Shown here: piece after piece, positions 30,836 to 41,557 of the stretch
How the letters are laid out: every line of letters begins with the position of its first letter
How positions within the stretch are numbered: position 1 is the stretch's first letter
NCBI GenBank assembly: GCA_010015655.1
Contig: ML976666.1
Coordinates: 474,148-538,147, forward strand
Reading direction: 5' to 3'
DNA: 64,000 nucleotides
From: Bimuria novae-zelandiae CBS 107.79
Lineage: Eukaryota > Ascomycota > Dothideomycetes > Pleosporales > Didymosphaeriaceae
The notes under the pieces: generated by a model
Told to the model about the DNA's origin: nothing
The model's input: only the letters and a program-made list of their open reading frames with translations
The model's database searches: none
Position numbers and translations under genes: made by a program

Positions 30836-32038
30836 ATGACTAATGTGGCAGCCACACAGGATAACTCCGATCCTGTCTCATACACATGCACATGCCCTGC
30901 ACAATCCGAAGGCGGCAGCGTCCTACTCTTTTACCGCTACTGGGCCAACACGCCTGTTCTTCCCTCTGAACACACCCCAAAAGCATTCGAACCTCAAGAA
31001 GTCGCCGACTTCCACAAAGACCTCGCATCCTCACTCAACCTCGGCGGCAAATTCCGCATCGCAACCGAGGGATTCAACATCACGCTAGGCGGCACCACAT
31101 CCGCGATCACTCAGTACACCGCCGCGTGCCGCACGCACTGGTCCTTCGCTGGCATCGATCTGTCAACTCCAAGCGCGCGCAATGCGTACTTCAAGCCCAC
31201 GCCTGGGTGTGCCTGCGCGTTTGGCGGGAAAGCATCCGTAAGAGTCACAACCGAAATCACGCCGCTGGGAATCACGAACTACGCGCCTGCATCCTGGGAC
31301 AACGTCATCTCGTTATCCCCCGCAGGCTTTCACGCCTTGTGCTCTAGAGGTGATATTCCGCTCATCGACGTGCGGAACCACTACGAGTCGCGCATTGGGT
31401 ACTTCGTCTCCGGCGATGGAAGGGTAGCCGTGCGTCCGGCGGTGCGCAGATTCAGTCAATGGCCGGGGTATGTGGTTCGGCATGTGCTGGGGAACGAGGC
31501 GTTTAAGAAGCCGGCTGGGGTGGCGACGTATTGTACTGGGGGCATTCGGTGCGAGAAGGGAGCGCGGTGGATGCAAGAGGCGTTAGCGAAGGGCAGGGGA
31601 GGGTCAGATGTGCCGGTGTATACGCTACACGGTGGGATTGTTGCGTATCAGGCGTGGATTGAGGAGGAGGTCAGAGCTGGGCGGAAGAAGCCCGAGGACA
31701 GCTTCTTCAAGGGAACGAACTATGTGTTTGATGCGCGAGGGGCGATTGGAAGCCAGGAGGCGGTTTCTACATGCCATGGCTGTGGGCGGACAGAAGTACG
31801 GCTGGGGAAGTGCGAGAATCTTGGTTGTCATTTAGTCCTTGTCGTATGTGAGTCGTGCGAAGGCGAAGGCAGTGTGAGCTGCTGTGAAGATTGTGCGGAG
31901 ATACGCGATGAGACAGGCTCGAGAAGACGCATGTGCAAATGCGAAAGTGACAGGGAGAAGTCACTATGGGGCGATGGAGGAGCTGCGCTGGGTGGACTAA
32001 AGGGTCGGCCAAAGACGAAGAGTATATCAGTGAGATAA
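30836..32038 (+). CDS. TrhO/YceA-like rhodanese-domain protein
   Basis: 400 residues, single exon. Related to bacterial TrhO (YceA), which hydroxylates uridine 34 of tRNA, and to human TSTD2; the role in fungi is unknown. The N-terminal acylphosphatase-like domain reads LLFYRYWANTPV, then G-K-F-R-I-A-T-E-G-F-N-I-T-L-G-G and TPGCACAFGGKASVRV. The rhodanese domain (about 165-275) has I-P-L-I-D-V-R-N-H-Y-E and the active loop C-T-G-G-I-R-C-E-K-G with Cys233 and Cys238, followed by the hallmark VYTLHGGIVAYQAW. The C-terminal tail is unusually rich in cysteine pairs (CHGCG, CENLGC, CESCEG, CCEDCAE), a probable zinc site also present in TrhO relatives. All catalytic residues are intact. Confidence 0.88.
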   Translation: MTNVAATQDNSDPVSYTCTCPAQSEGGSVLLFYRYWANTPVLPSEHTPKAFEPQEVADFHKDLASSLNLGGKFRIATEGFNITLGGTTSAITQYTAACRTHWSFAGIDLSTPSARNAYFKPTPGCACAFGGKASVRVTTEITPLGITNYAPASWDNVISLSPAGFHALCSRGDIPLIDVRNHYESRIGYFVSGDGRVAVRPAVRRFSQWPGYVVRHVLGNEAFKKPAGVATYCTGGIRCEKGARWMQEALAKGRGGSDVPVYTLHGGIVAYQAWIEEEVRAGRKKPEDSFFKGTNYVFDARGAIGSQEAVSTCHGCGRTEVRLGKCENLGCHLVLVVCESCEGEGSVSCCEDCAEIRDETGSRRRMCKCESDREKSLWGDGGAALGGLKGRPKTKSISVR

Positions 32039-32935
32039 CGTGGTTACGCATTGTGGTGATGCTTTTTAGCCTCGAGACATCTGCGAGCTGTTCATGTGAA
32101 TACCTATTATAGTACACTTGAAAATGTATCTTCCTGCATCGGCACCTTAGAATATGCCTGGGTCGTAAACAGCAAAATTACTCGCCCTCAATCACCAAGG
32201 TCAGGATTCTTCTTACATTAGCACCTTGCTATCACTTATAGGTCTCGGTAGTAGAAGCATCTCAGCTTCTCATCTCACATCTGACAGTAGCTACCGTACG
32301 TGAAAGCTCGTGCTGCCTATGTGTCCCAGCTCGCGCTTGCGCGCATTAAGTGATGATCTCTCACTATTCGATTCCTTAGCAATTGCATGATCTGATGACC
32401 CTGACCGTTATACCTGCCCTATACCGGATAACGTGTCTTTCATTTGAGCGGTGGTCTAGCAACAGCTGCATTCCGCCCACGGTCGCCGCACACCCTCAAT
32501 CCCGTCTCTCACTCGCGCTCTTGCCACTTCAACTAGGCAAACGCCCGTGCGTTTTTCACTTTTCGCACACCTCTTAACCACACAAACGCGCCCCGCTAAT
32601 TTCCCTATTTTCACCTGTCTATATAAATCCATGTTTCAAATTTTTATCGTCAACAGGACAACGCATTGGGTCAGTTCTGAACTGTCACATAGCGCAGCGG
32701 TTCTGAATGGGGCACAGCGGTCAAGGGATACCGATCGGCTTCGGCTGGTTTCCACTGGTTTCTCATCTGGCAAATGAGAACGGGGGTATCAGATGCGTTA
32801 GAGGGGGTCTAGTAGCAAATACAAAACGTGAGGGGAGGGGTTTGATCCGTGGCGTGGGCAAAAGGGAGGTGATTATCTTATTTGGCCTTTTTTTTGCGCG
32901 CGTGGTTGAGTGAAAGACGGTCCACTCGCCAACCT
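32039..32935. other. Convergent 3' intergenic region, no gene seen
   Basis: About 900 bp between two convergent stop codons. It contains short CT-rich stretches near 32500-32630. No tRNA gene or product could be supported. Confidence 0.4.
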
Positions 32936-33853
32936 CTAGTTGAGGGTAACATCTACCCATTGATCGAACTGCGTTGCGGGACGGCCAATCAGCCACTCTA
33001 GGATATTGCTGTTTCCTATAAGGCCTCTGTTGTCGTAGTAGAGGATCATGCGTTGCGCGGTGTTGATCGAGCGCTGGTCCACACCTTCGCTGGTTCCGTA
33101 TAACCGCACGAGCAGCGAGCTGACGGCTGCGCGGTACTCCATAACCTCGACCTTGACTTCCTTGCCAATCCTCTGACTAATAACCTTCATGGCCTCGGCA
33201 AAAGACATAGTCTCATGTGTCGAAACCAGCGGATAAGAGGCGTAAAAATGCTTCTCCCGCTGCGTGAGAACCACATCGAACGCCGCAGCCAAATCGCGCG
33301 TCGCTATCCACGAAAACTTATTCTCGGTGTTCCAGGTGGAGCGGAAAACGGGGATTTCCTGCTGCGCTAGCATGCCGACGGGGAGATTGTCCATGAAAGT
33401 GGTAGGCTGTAGAATCGTGTACGGGAGGCCGCTCTCCATGAGGCGCTCCTCGATGTAGCGCTTACAATCATGGTTTAGCATCTTGCTGAGCTGCGTGTTG
33501 AGCACGCTGCTGAGGATGAAATGCTTGAAGACGCCGGGATTGGTGGTGGTGGAGTGGAGCGCGGCATCGATCATCATGAAGCCGATTTCGCGTTCGTGGG
33601 GATGGTAGCTGGGACCGATGTGGATACATACGGTGATGTCTTTGAGGAGAGCGAGGGTGTTGGCCGGGGAGTAGAGGTCAGTTGGGATTACTTCTGCGTG
33701 GGGGTACTGCTTTTGGAGACGTTCTTTGGAGGCAGACGAATGGACGGCTACACGGAGGCGTTTCCATTCTGAGAGGAGGGGAAGGAGAGCCCAGGCTTGC
33801 TTTCCGGAGGCGGAGGTAATAAGGAGGAAGTCTTTGCTCGGGTCGGCTAGCAT
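32936..33853 (-). CDS. NmrA-like atypical SDR protein, 305 aa
   Basis: Single-exon NAD(P)-binding protein of the NmrA/HSCARG-like group, which act as redox-sensing regulators or reductases. From ATG 33853: FLLITSASGKQAWALLPLL, V-H-S-S-A-S-K-E-R-L, the D-L-Y-S-P-A-N block, C-I-H-I-G-P-S-Y, H-F-I-L-S-S-V, the Y-T-I-L-Q-P-T-T-F-M-D-N motif and F-S-W-I-A-T-R-D-L-A-A-A. The glycine motif is degenerate: TSASGKQAW stands for the usual T-G-A-T-G-x-x-G, so two glycines are replaced. The Tyr of the SDR Y-x-x-x-K is also absent, as is normal for NmrA-like proteins. Dinucleotide sensing rather than catalysis is therefore likely, as inference. Confidence 0.8.
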   Translation of the reverse strand: MLADPSKDFLLITSASGKQAWALLPLLSEWKRLRVAVHSSASKERLQKQYPHAEVIPTDLYSPANTLALLKDITVCIHIGPSYHPHEREIGFMMIDAALHSTTTNPGVFKHFILSSVLNTQLSKMLNHDCKRYIEERLMESGLPYTILQPTTFMDNLPVGMLAQQEIPVFRSTWNTENKFSWIATRDLAAAFDVVLTQREKHFYASYPLVSTHETMSFAEAMKVISQRIGKEVKVEVMEYRAAVSSLLVRLYGTSEGVDQRSINTAQRMILYYDNRGLIGNSNILEWLIGRPATQFDQWVDVTLN

Positions 33854-35098
33854 TGCGAGGCTCGATGAGATGATGACTGAGGTCGAAGTTGTGGGTGTTT
33901 TTCCTACATAAATATGTACCGATCGCGCCTGAATGTATGGTTTGTTTCTCGATTTAGGTAATGCCTACCGGAGATACAGAACGGAGATAATCATGAGTAG
34001 ATGAGATGAGTTGAGACGGGATCTGATGGACGTGATGCGTCTCACGTCATGGCAAGTAAGAGGATGGGGGCGACGTTCTCCATATTCAGGTATTCGGAAA
34101 CAACATGATTGTATATTTACAACTCCCAGTTCCATCTGCAGCGGGTGCAAGAGCGAAAAGAACAACTTCCCTCAAGGTAACGCCGCGCATGGTGATGGAC
34201 AACGCCGGCTTTGAAAGAAGCCACATATCCGGTTGCAGTCAGCAGCAAAGTTATGTGCGGACAAGCTATTCCACATTCGTAGCAGTTCCAGGTTTGATTC
34301 GAATCGAAACGGAGACGTATGGAGGCCTCGTTCTATGCTCATTTGGGGCAGCTGTTCGTGCAGGAGGGTGCTGACCTGATCTAACAATTGCGTCCGACAC
34401 TGGTCGAACTAGGTCAGCGAGCTCGTACGAACGGCGAGTGCACAGGGGTCCCTTGGATAGGCCTTCGCACATGCTCACAAGAGAAAGATAAAAGCTTCCC
34501 GCAGAGCCTCACACCTGGGCAAGCAGGCTGGAACGTGACCAGGCGAAAAAAGATCCTCGGCTGTCGCGCATGCGCCGATTCGCTACAGCCGTGCTGCTAG
34601 CGGCTTCCAGCTACATGGGGGTCTGGAGATCCGGGGAAGCTGTGAACGAGGAATGAGCAAAAGAGCCTTCAAACAACAAATATGCCATGTCGATTGTTTT
34701 GATAGAAGGCCCTGAGTATGGTTAGACAACAGCGGTTGCATAAAAGCGAGGCTGCCGTGGCGGATAAATGGCTGGCTTTCTTGGGGTGTGTCACCTGTGA
34801 TGGGTGATCAGGTCCGACGTGTGCCGAGGTCTATTCCACGCCAGCGCTGCAATGTCTCCATAGTAGACCATTGCCGTCAAAATCAGCCGCCTACGCGCCG
34901 ATTGCTTCATAGTTCTGCGACTCTTCCCCTGCGAGTCTCCTTTCATCCTTTCAGATGTTCAGTGCCGCTGCTCGGGCGCGAACTGCCTCCCTCATCCGTC
35001 GACCGCTCGTCAGTAAACAGATCCCAAAGGTGTGTTGATGCGCATGCATGGGCGGGCAGTAGCAGAAGCTAACAAAAGGACCTGTATAGATCGCAACT
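33854..35098. other. 1.2-kb promoter region of NmrA-like gene and CAT2
   Basis: No gene recognised. Two six-base matches to the fatty-acid response core CCTCGG lie at 34555-34560 (plus strand) and 34824-34829 (as CCGAGG), upstream of the carnitine acetyltransferase. Confidence 0.4.
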
Positions 35099-37067
35099 AT
35101 GGCCCCTGTCGCTCAAAGGCGGCAGCAGTCTTCGCTGCCAGCGGGTATGTAGTGGTTTTCCTCGCTCACCCTCCACATGTCAACACCACCACGACGAACA
35201 CGAGCTGATGTCGCGATGCGCAGGCTACAAGGAGGACCATAGTAAAGGCGCCATGCTGCGCTTCGAAGACTCCCTACCCCGTCTACCTGTGCCTACGCTC
35301 GAAGAGACCGCAAAACGATACCTTAAATCTGTCCACCCGCTGCTCTCCAAGTCCGAATACGAGGAGACCACGAAAGCTGTCAATGACTTCGTTGCGCCCG
35401 GAGGATTTGGCGAGACACTACAGAAGCGCTTGGTGGCGCGGAGAGAAGACCCCAACGTGCGCAACTGGATCGCTGAGTGGTGGAACGAGGCAGCGTATAT
35501 GGGCTACCGCGACCCCGTCGTCCCCTACGTGAGCTACTTCTACTCGCATCGCGATGACAAGAAGCGGAGGAAACCGGCCAAGCGCGCGGCTGCCATGTCA
35601 ACAGCGGTGCTTGAGTTCAAGAAGATGGTTGACAATGGTTCGCTTGAGCCAGAGTACATGAAGAAGCTGCCAATGGCCATGAGCTCATACCAGTACATGT
35701 TCAACTGTTCGCGTGTGCCCAAGAAGCCCTCAGACACCACTGTCAAGCATAATTTCAAGGGAAACCAACACATTATCGTCATCCGAAAGAACCAGTTTTG
35801 GAAGGTACCTCACGAGGTCAACGGCAAGCAGCTCAACACCGCAGAGCTCGAGCTCCAGTTCCAGCGCATATACGAGAAGGCGGAGAGATCAGCCCCTGTC
35901 GGCTTCCTCACATCTCAGAACCGCGACGTCTGGGCGGACGTCTACCCCAAGCTTCGCGCCGCCTCGGACAATAACGCTGCATCCATCGACACAATTGAAT
36001 CCGCCTCCTTTGTGGTCTGTCTCGACGATGCCTCCCCCGTCACTCTCGAAGAACGCGCACACCAATACTGGCACGGCGACGGCTCGAACCGCTGGTATGA
36101 CAAGCCTCTGCAGTTCATCATCAATGACAACGGCACCTCCGGCTTCATGGGTGAACACTCGATGATGGACGGGACGCCCACGCACCGCTTGAATGACTAC
36201 GCCAACCAGCAAATTTTCTCCAACGCCCTCCCCTTCGACGTGACAGACGTTCGGTCTGACCTACCCAACCCCACTGCCTTGCATTTCACCATCACTCCCG
36301 AACTCCAGAAGGAAATCGCCGCCGCGCAGGCGCATTTCAGGAAGCAAATAGACTCCCACGAGCTGCGTGTGCAGGCGTACCAGGGCTACGGCAAGGGCTT
36401 GATTAAGAAGTTCAAGTGCTCACCCGACGCATACGTGCAGATGATCATCCAGCTCGCGTACCAAAAGTTCTACGGCAAGAATCGGCCTACGTACGAGTCT
36501 GCAGCAACCCGCCGCTTCCAAGAAGGTCGTACCGAGACGTGCCGCACCGTATCCGACGAATCCGTCGCGTTTTGTAACGCAATGGCGGACCCGGACGCGA
36601 CCGCCGAGCAGACGCAGAAGCTATTCCGTGATGCGCTTAACGCGCACGTCAAGTACATCAGCGACGCGAGCGATGGCCGCGGCGTCGACCGCCATCTCTT
36701 TGGGTTGAAGAAGTGCCTCAAGGAGGGCGAGGAGCTACCGAGCATATACAAGGACCCCGCGTTCACGTACAGCAGTACGTGGTTCATTTCCTCGTCTCAG
36801 TTGAGCTCGGAGTACTTCAATGGGTATGGATGGAGCCAGGTTGTGGATGACGGGTGGGGCATCGCGTACATGATCAATGAGAACAGCATCCAGTTTAACG
36901 TCTGCTCAAAGGGGCTGGGCTCGGTAAGTCAAATTGTTCGTGAACTCTGGGAGTGGGACGAGGCTGACAATGCGCAGGACAAAATGAGTTTCTACCTCAA
37001 CGAGGCTGCTGGCGATATTAGAGATCTCATGCTGCCCACTCTTGAAGCGCCGAAGGCGAAGCTGTAG
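35099..37067 (+). CDS. CAT2: Carnitine O-acetyltransferase, peroxisomal/mitochondrial
   Basis: Transfers acetyl groups between CoA and carnitine so that acetyl units from peroxisomal beta-oxidation can enter mitochondria; needed for growth on fatty acids and acetate and for virulence in several plant pathogens. Exons 35099-35144, 35224-36923 and 36978-37067 give 612 codons. The choline/carnitine acyltransferase fold starts at LPRLPVPTLEETAKRYLKS; the catalytic His (about residue 326) sits in F-M-G-E-H-S-M-M-D-G-T-P. Substrate-site residues follow in KKFKCSPDAYVQM and ATRRFQEGRTETCR (R-T-E-T), with TWFISSSQLSS near the end. The C-terminus is PKAKL; A-K-L is the same peroxisome signal (PTS1) as in yeast Cat2. 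The last intron (54 nt) is a multiple of three with no stop, so its retention would add 18 residues. Confidence 0.95.
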
Positions 37068-37831
37068 ATGAGCACATCCGTCGTGTGTACCTTTCCTTGG
37101 TGTAGCTGCTGTATATAGCGTTGCGAATCATGTCAGGAATCTCCTTGAATGTCTGCTCTACACGGCGGGAAGACGAGGTTAGACGTAGTAGACTATCGTA
37201 GATGTAAACTGTACTGAAAGCATAAAACACACTTCACCATCCTGCGGCGAAAATTGAGAAATCCCATCCACACTGCCCTTCTAAAGCCCGGATTTCGGCT
37301 CCAGGGCCAACCCGCAATGCGCACAGACACTGCCAAGAAACCCCCAGACAAAATCACAGTGTTGGCATGCGGTGAACGGGCAGGAGATGGTAAAAGTGAT
37401 TCGCTGAAATCGACGGAAGTTTTCAGCTACCTGATTAGGCAGTTTGGCAATTTTTTTTATCACTCACGGAGAGGTGTTGGCGTAGCTCTACGATAGTAAG
37501 TGGGAACGCCTATGGAAGGTGAAGTGAATGCACTGCAATCGACAGCCATTCTCGATACCCGATTAGGAAGTTTAACAAAATGGCTCATCACTCGCAGAAT
37601 AGTGTTACTAGGCGGAGCAAAGAGGGAGTATATGTTGCTCGGTTACAACTAAATATCTACACCGCGACACCTCCCAAAGAGGGCGCCACATCAGATCCAA
37701 ATCCCAACCCAGTCCATTTCAGCACCAGATCCGGAATCCCATAATACAAGCGCTGAAGGGGAATGCTCTCTCTACCGCTCCACCGCCACAGCTCATTACT
37801 ACTGTACAGTCATCTGTTCATAACGATGCAC
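37068..37831. other. Convergent 3' intergenic region, no gene seen
   Basis: About 760 bp between the convergent CAT2 and MDH1 genes, with T runs (for example near 37452) that may serve 3'-end formation. An imperfect repeat pair is visible: GATTCGCTGAAATCGACGG / GCACTGCAATCGACAGCC, each followed by a TGATTAGG/CCGATTAGG and a GTTTGGCAA/GTTTAACAA block (37396-37455 and 37528-37580). Confidence 0.35.
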
Positions 37832-39145
37832 TTATGGGTTCTCCTTGACGAACTTGACGCCCTTGTTGATGTTGCCAGCAAGGTCCTTGAGGCAGACATC
37901 GAGCAGCTTCTGCTCGTGGTCGGTGATCTTGCCGACAGGGTGGATCTTCTCGACACCGTTGGGGCCGAGCTCGACGTTGGAGGCGAAGTACTCGACGCCC
38001 TGGTCCTTGTACAGCGGCGAGTCGACGAAGGTGGGCTCAATGACGTTCTTCTGGCCCTGTGCGGCCTTGAGGAGAGACTCAGCGAAGCGGGCACCAGCCA
38101 TGGCCATGGAGAGCGTGGCCGAACCGGCACCGTCCTTGGCCTGAACGACCTCGTCACCGCCGAACTGCACGCGGCGGACGTATGAGTCTAGCTGCTCGCC
38201 CTCAAGGTTGACGCCGGACTGCGAAAGAAGGGGAACGATGGTAGCGCCGGAGTGGCCGCCGACGACGGTGATGTTCTCGTTGGCGGGGTCGGTGCCCTTG
38301 ATCTGGGAGATGAAGCGGGAGGCACGGACGACGTCAAGGGTGGTGACACCGAAGAGCCGCTTGGGGTTGTAGACACCCTTACTCTTGAAGACTTCGGCGG
38401 TGATGGGGACGGTCGAGTTGACCTGGTGCTGTTAACTTGCTGCTACAACCATTTATATAGCTGGCGCACATACGGGGTTGGAGATGATGAGGATGTTGGC
38501 CTCGGGGGCGTGGTCGGCGGCGGCCTTGGCCAAGTCACGGACGATGGAAGCGTTGGTGTTGAACAAGTCTACAAAACCGTCAGTCGTGCAACATGGGACG
38601 GATAGGTGTCGCCGTACCATCACGGGTCATGCCCGGCTTGCGGGGAACACCAGCGGGGATGAGAACGATCTCAGCGCCCTTGAGAGCCTCGGCGAGGCCA
38701 GAGGGTGTGGGGTCGTATCCGCGGACCTTGTGCATATCAGCGATGCGAACGTTGCGCGGCTCGGATAAGGCAGCGTACCTCGCTCTTGGTGTTGATGTGG
38801 CCAATGTCGGCAGCGACACCTAGAGCATTTGTTAGCTTGCGATTGGAGCTGTAGTAGATGGGCACGAGCTTACCGGGAGCAAGACGAATATCGTAGAGGG
38901 CGAGCTGGCTAACTCTGGGGTTGAGCTTCAAGAGCAGCGACAAGGGCTGGCCAATGCCACCAGCGGCACCCAGAACGGTGACCTTGGATGACTATATCGT
39001 GTCTAGTCAGCATCCGCATCGCAATTGAGGGCCAAAGGCTGGTGCCGGATGTCCAGCAAAAGCAAGTGTCGCGACGTACCTGGCGGGCGGACGCCGCGAA
39101 GCCGCGGCGCTGAACCTGTGCGAATATCTGCCTGGCGGTGAACAT
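37832..39145 (-). CDS. MDH1: Malate dehydrogenase, mitochondrial
   Basis: NAD-dependent malate dehydrogenase of the citric acid cycle. Six exons read from ATG 39145: a mitochondrial presequence ([20 protein letters not shown]), then [20 protein letters not shown] with the G-x-x-G-x-x-G cofactor loop, [24 protein letters not shown], the active-site loop [45 protein letters not shown] and the catalytic [10 protein letters not shown]. The end is [16 protein letters not shown]. Introns have GTACGT, GTAAGC, GTACGC, GTACGG and GTATGT donors. All catalytic Arg, Asp and His residues are intact. It converges with CAT2, another gene of acetyl-unit metabolism. Confidence 0.95.
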
Positions 39146-39811
39146 GATGGCTGTATTCGGGGGTAGTAGAGATGGAATGATAACTGCAGTGCGTGTGTAG
39201 AGTTGAACGACAGAGCAAAGGCAGATTTGAAGCTGGAGTTTTCTCCGAGCGTCACTTTTGCCAAGCTGTCAATGCTCCCGCCCGACCTCGAAGATGGCGC
39301 TAGCCGCTCCAGTCTCCACTCACCCGTCACCACCTACGAGAATTGAGCTTCGACACTGCCTTGCCCAATTAAAATGATACATTCAGGGTTGTTCATATAC
39401 CTTGTTCCATGAATGACTTTACCTCCTTTGCTGCGAATCTTCTTTGGCGCATACATGTGGTCCCTTTAGATGTCGAGAGAGAACACCGAAAATGAACATG
39501 TTTTGAGAGAATGCCGAAATTGAACATATTGAGAGAGTGGCGAAGCGCAACCTACCCACGGCTCGCACACTCACGGAGACGGTCAACCAATCCGAGCTTA
39601 AACGCACTCACTACACCCGCTGGGCTAACCCTCCCGCTCCACAGGACGAACTGGCCGACTGGTACCTCCTGCCTTATTCTCCGCTTCTCTGTTCAACAAC
39701 CGCACTTTCCCTTCCAATATTTAACTTGCACAAGTAGCACCTGGCGCTCCATCTTTACACCTCTACACACAACCCACCCTCTCTTCCGCATCAGCCTGCG
39801 ACACGAAGACT
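39146..39811. other. Intergenic, MDH1 promoter
   Basis: About 670 bp upstream of MDH1. From 39480 a short direct repeat is seen (GAACATGTTTTGAGAGAATG / GAACATATTGAGAGAGTG). It may also hold a first exon of the next small gene, which lacks an ATG of its own. Confidence 0.4.
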
Positions 39812-40000
39812 GTGTCCCGCATTCAACTGAAGACCCATCATCTACTGGCAGCCGTCCCTCTCTACTTCGGTTTTATCTCCGCTCGCGCTTTTATCCAGGG
39901 TTATGCATTGAGGCGTCTTGAGCTGAACGAGCTTGAGTTTCGTCAAGAACTGCAAGCGCGCGAACGGCAATCGAGAGGTGATGGGAAGGAGACGGACTAG
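39812..40000 (+). CDS. Small one-helix membrane protein, 5' end unresolved
   Basis: The frame reads VSRIQLKTHHLLAAVPLYFG then FISARAFIQGYALRRLE and ends RERQSRGDGKETD. It has one hydrophobic segment (LLAAVPLYFGFISARAFI) followed by a charged helix, a common layout for small mitochondrial or ER membrane proteins. There is no ATG in frame before the hydrophobic part, so a first exon upstream is expected; I could not define it. It is not a recognised family. Confidence 0.4.
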   Translation: MSRIQLKTHHLLAAVPLYFGFISARAFIQGYALRRLELNELEFRQELQARERQSRGDGKETD

Positions 40001-40242
40001 GGAGGTGTTTGGGGCTCTGTCCGTCAAAACCCATCCCCGGGACCTACCTCGCTCGGTCGGATACAGATATTGATGCGTGGTCGCAGCACTGCAACGGAGC
40101 CGAAGCTTGTTCGATCATTTTCGTCGACGAAGGACGCTGCCACGCTGTGGTTGGGAGTAAGACGCCCTCTGGATACAGCGACGAGTACCATTATTATCGC
40201 ACAAACATTCTGCATAGGCGTTTTCATACCCAGACGGCAAAA

Positions 40243-41253
40243 ATGAGCTCGGGATCAGAGGACGAATTCGAATGCAATTTTGGTATTCCAGCATTTGACG
40301 ACGATGAAATAGCCTCCCCGCCTTTGGACACCATCATTCGTTTCAGGCAGTCCATATCGTTTTGCTCACCTTCCCCCGGTCACTTCAACCTTTTTGGACT
40401 CCCTGGAGAGCTTAGAAACCAAGTATACGAGCACTACCTTTACCGCGACACACCCCTCATCTGGCGTCGCCTGCACAACTACAGTGGCGAAAAAGCTTCG
40501 TATGTAAGATGGAACTGGAAAGGAAGAGGTGTCAACTTCAATCCTAACGGCAACGCAAGTATCCTAACGGCAACGCAAGTATCCTAACTCTCTTTCTCAC
40601 CTCGCGGAGAGTTTACACCGAAGCGGTGTACATCTTGGGTATGACAAACACCGTACACATCGAACGAAGAAAGTACAAGCCTCTTGGAAACCTTCTGCGC
40701 GTGTTTCCTGCCAGAGTGGCAGATGTGCTTCAACGGGTCGAGCTTGCCTACACCGAGGACCAAACAGAGCACTTCGATATGACGCATTCTGGGCAGTTTC
40801 GCTCCGACCCTTTTCGCACCTAGCAACGTATCTTAAGCGACTCTCACGTCGTCCGCTCTTACTTTCCGACGCTTACAGGCTTCACAGCGCTGTGGAAGAC
40901 TTCGGTACGCGAATACATTGAATTTTGGTCATCTAGCGTGGGACTCACTCTCCCCAATATACCTTGCAAGTTCAGATCGAGGAGTGGCTTTTATAGTTGC
41001 GAGAGGCCGGAAAGAGCTCACAATGAAAGTGCCGCCGGATTGGCTGCATGTTCAGGTAGAATGGGAGTCCCCAAAGAACCCAGTCTGGACGAAGGAAAAA
41101 ATAGCCATTTTAGCGAACCAGTATCAGGTCAGCCTGGACCGGGCACTCGAAATGCTCAGAAACGAAGCACGGCATCTTGTAGATCATGGTCAATTGGAAG
41201 ATTCAGGGAAGGAGTGGCTTGAGAGACATTCTGCCAAAGGGCGCACCAGGTGA
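40243..41253 (+). pseudogene. LPGELRNQVYE-type (F-box-like) gene broken by a 20-bp duplication
   Basis: ATG 40243 opens an acidic leader (MSSGSEDEFECNFGIP) and the element FNLFGLPGELRNQVYEHYL. At 40541-40580 an exact 20-bp tandem copy shifts the frame and the protein stops at TAA 18 bases later (NASILTATQVS). If one copy is ignored, the sequence reads on smoothly as NASILTLFLTSRRVYTEAVY, then GMTNTVHIERRKYKPLGNLL and VELAYTEDQTEHFDMTHSG to FRT, where a TAG follows. Later parts, FTALWKTSVREYIEFWSSSV and WLHVQVEWESPKNPVWTKEK, are in two further frames and end at 41253. So one very young lesion (exact duplication) and at least two others are present. The family is the same LPxELR type as at 25047-25736. 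Confidence 0.75.
40541..40588. repeat. Exact 20-bp tandem duplication
   Basis: Two identical 20-bp units (40541-40560, 40561-40580), each beginning ATCCTAACGG, followed by eight bases of a third (ATCCTAAC). Because 20 is not a multiple of three, the duplication shifts the reading frame of the surrounding gene. Confidence 0.97.
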
Positions 41254-41557
41254 AAAGGGAAGTGCCATACGAATAGCCGGCGATAGCACAGAATTGACTA
41301 TGGCAATTATCCCAATAGCAAGTAACGCGAGCGATGCTATCGAAACTGACAGCTGCACGATCGCAGACCTCGGGAACTGCTCAATCATGCGCGTGCTGAT
41401 TGATCGGGAAGATCATGGTCGTCCCAGACTCAAAGTACCCACATCAGCGCTCAACACTCACACCCCTGAGTCCAGCCACTGACTTCTGTCCTTAGATACT
41501 ATTCCCTTACACTTTCTTCTTCTCCCGCACATTTCATGTTCTTCCAGCTCATACATC

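Noticed and set aside
32690..32765. A-box-like TAGCGCAGCGGT that suggested a tRNA gene
   Set aside because: No matching B box (GGTTCRANNCC) follows at the right distance and no acceptor-stem pairing was found.
39511..39921. 136-codon plus-strand frame over the small membrane protein
   Set aside because: Composition is low-complexity Ser/Thr/Pro/His/Arg as expected of a shadow frame; the overlapping frame with a clear hydrophobic helix is better.
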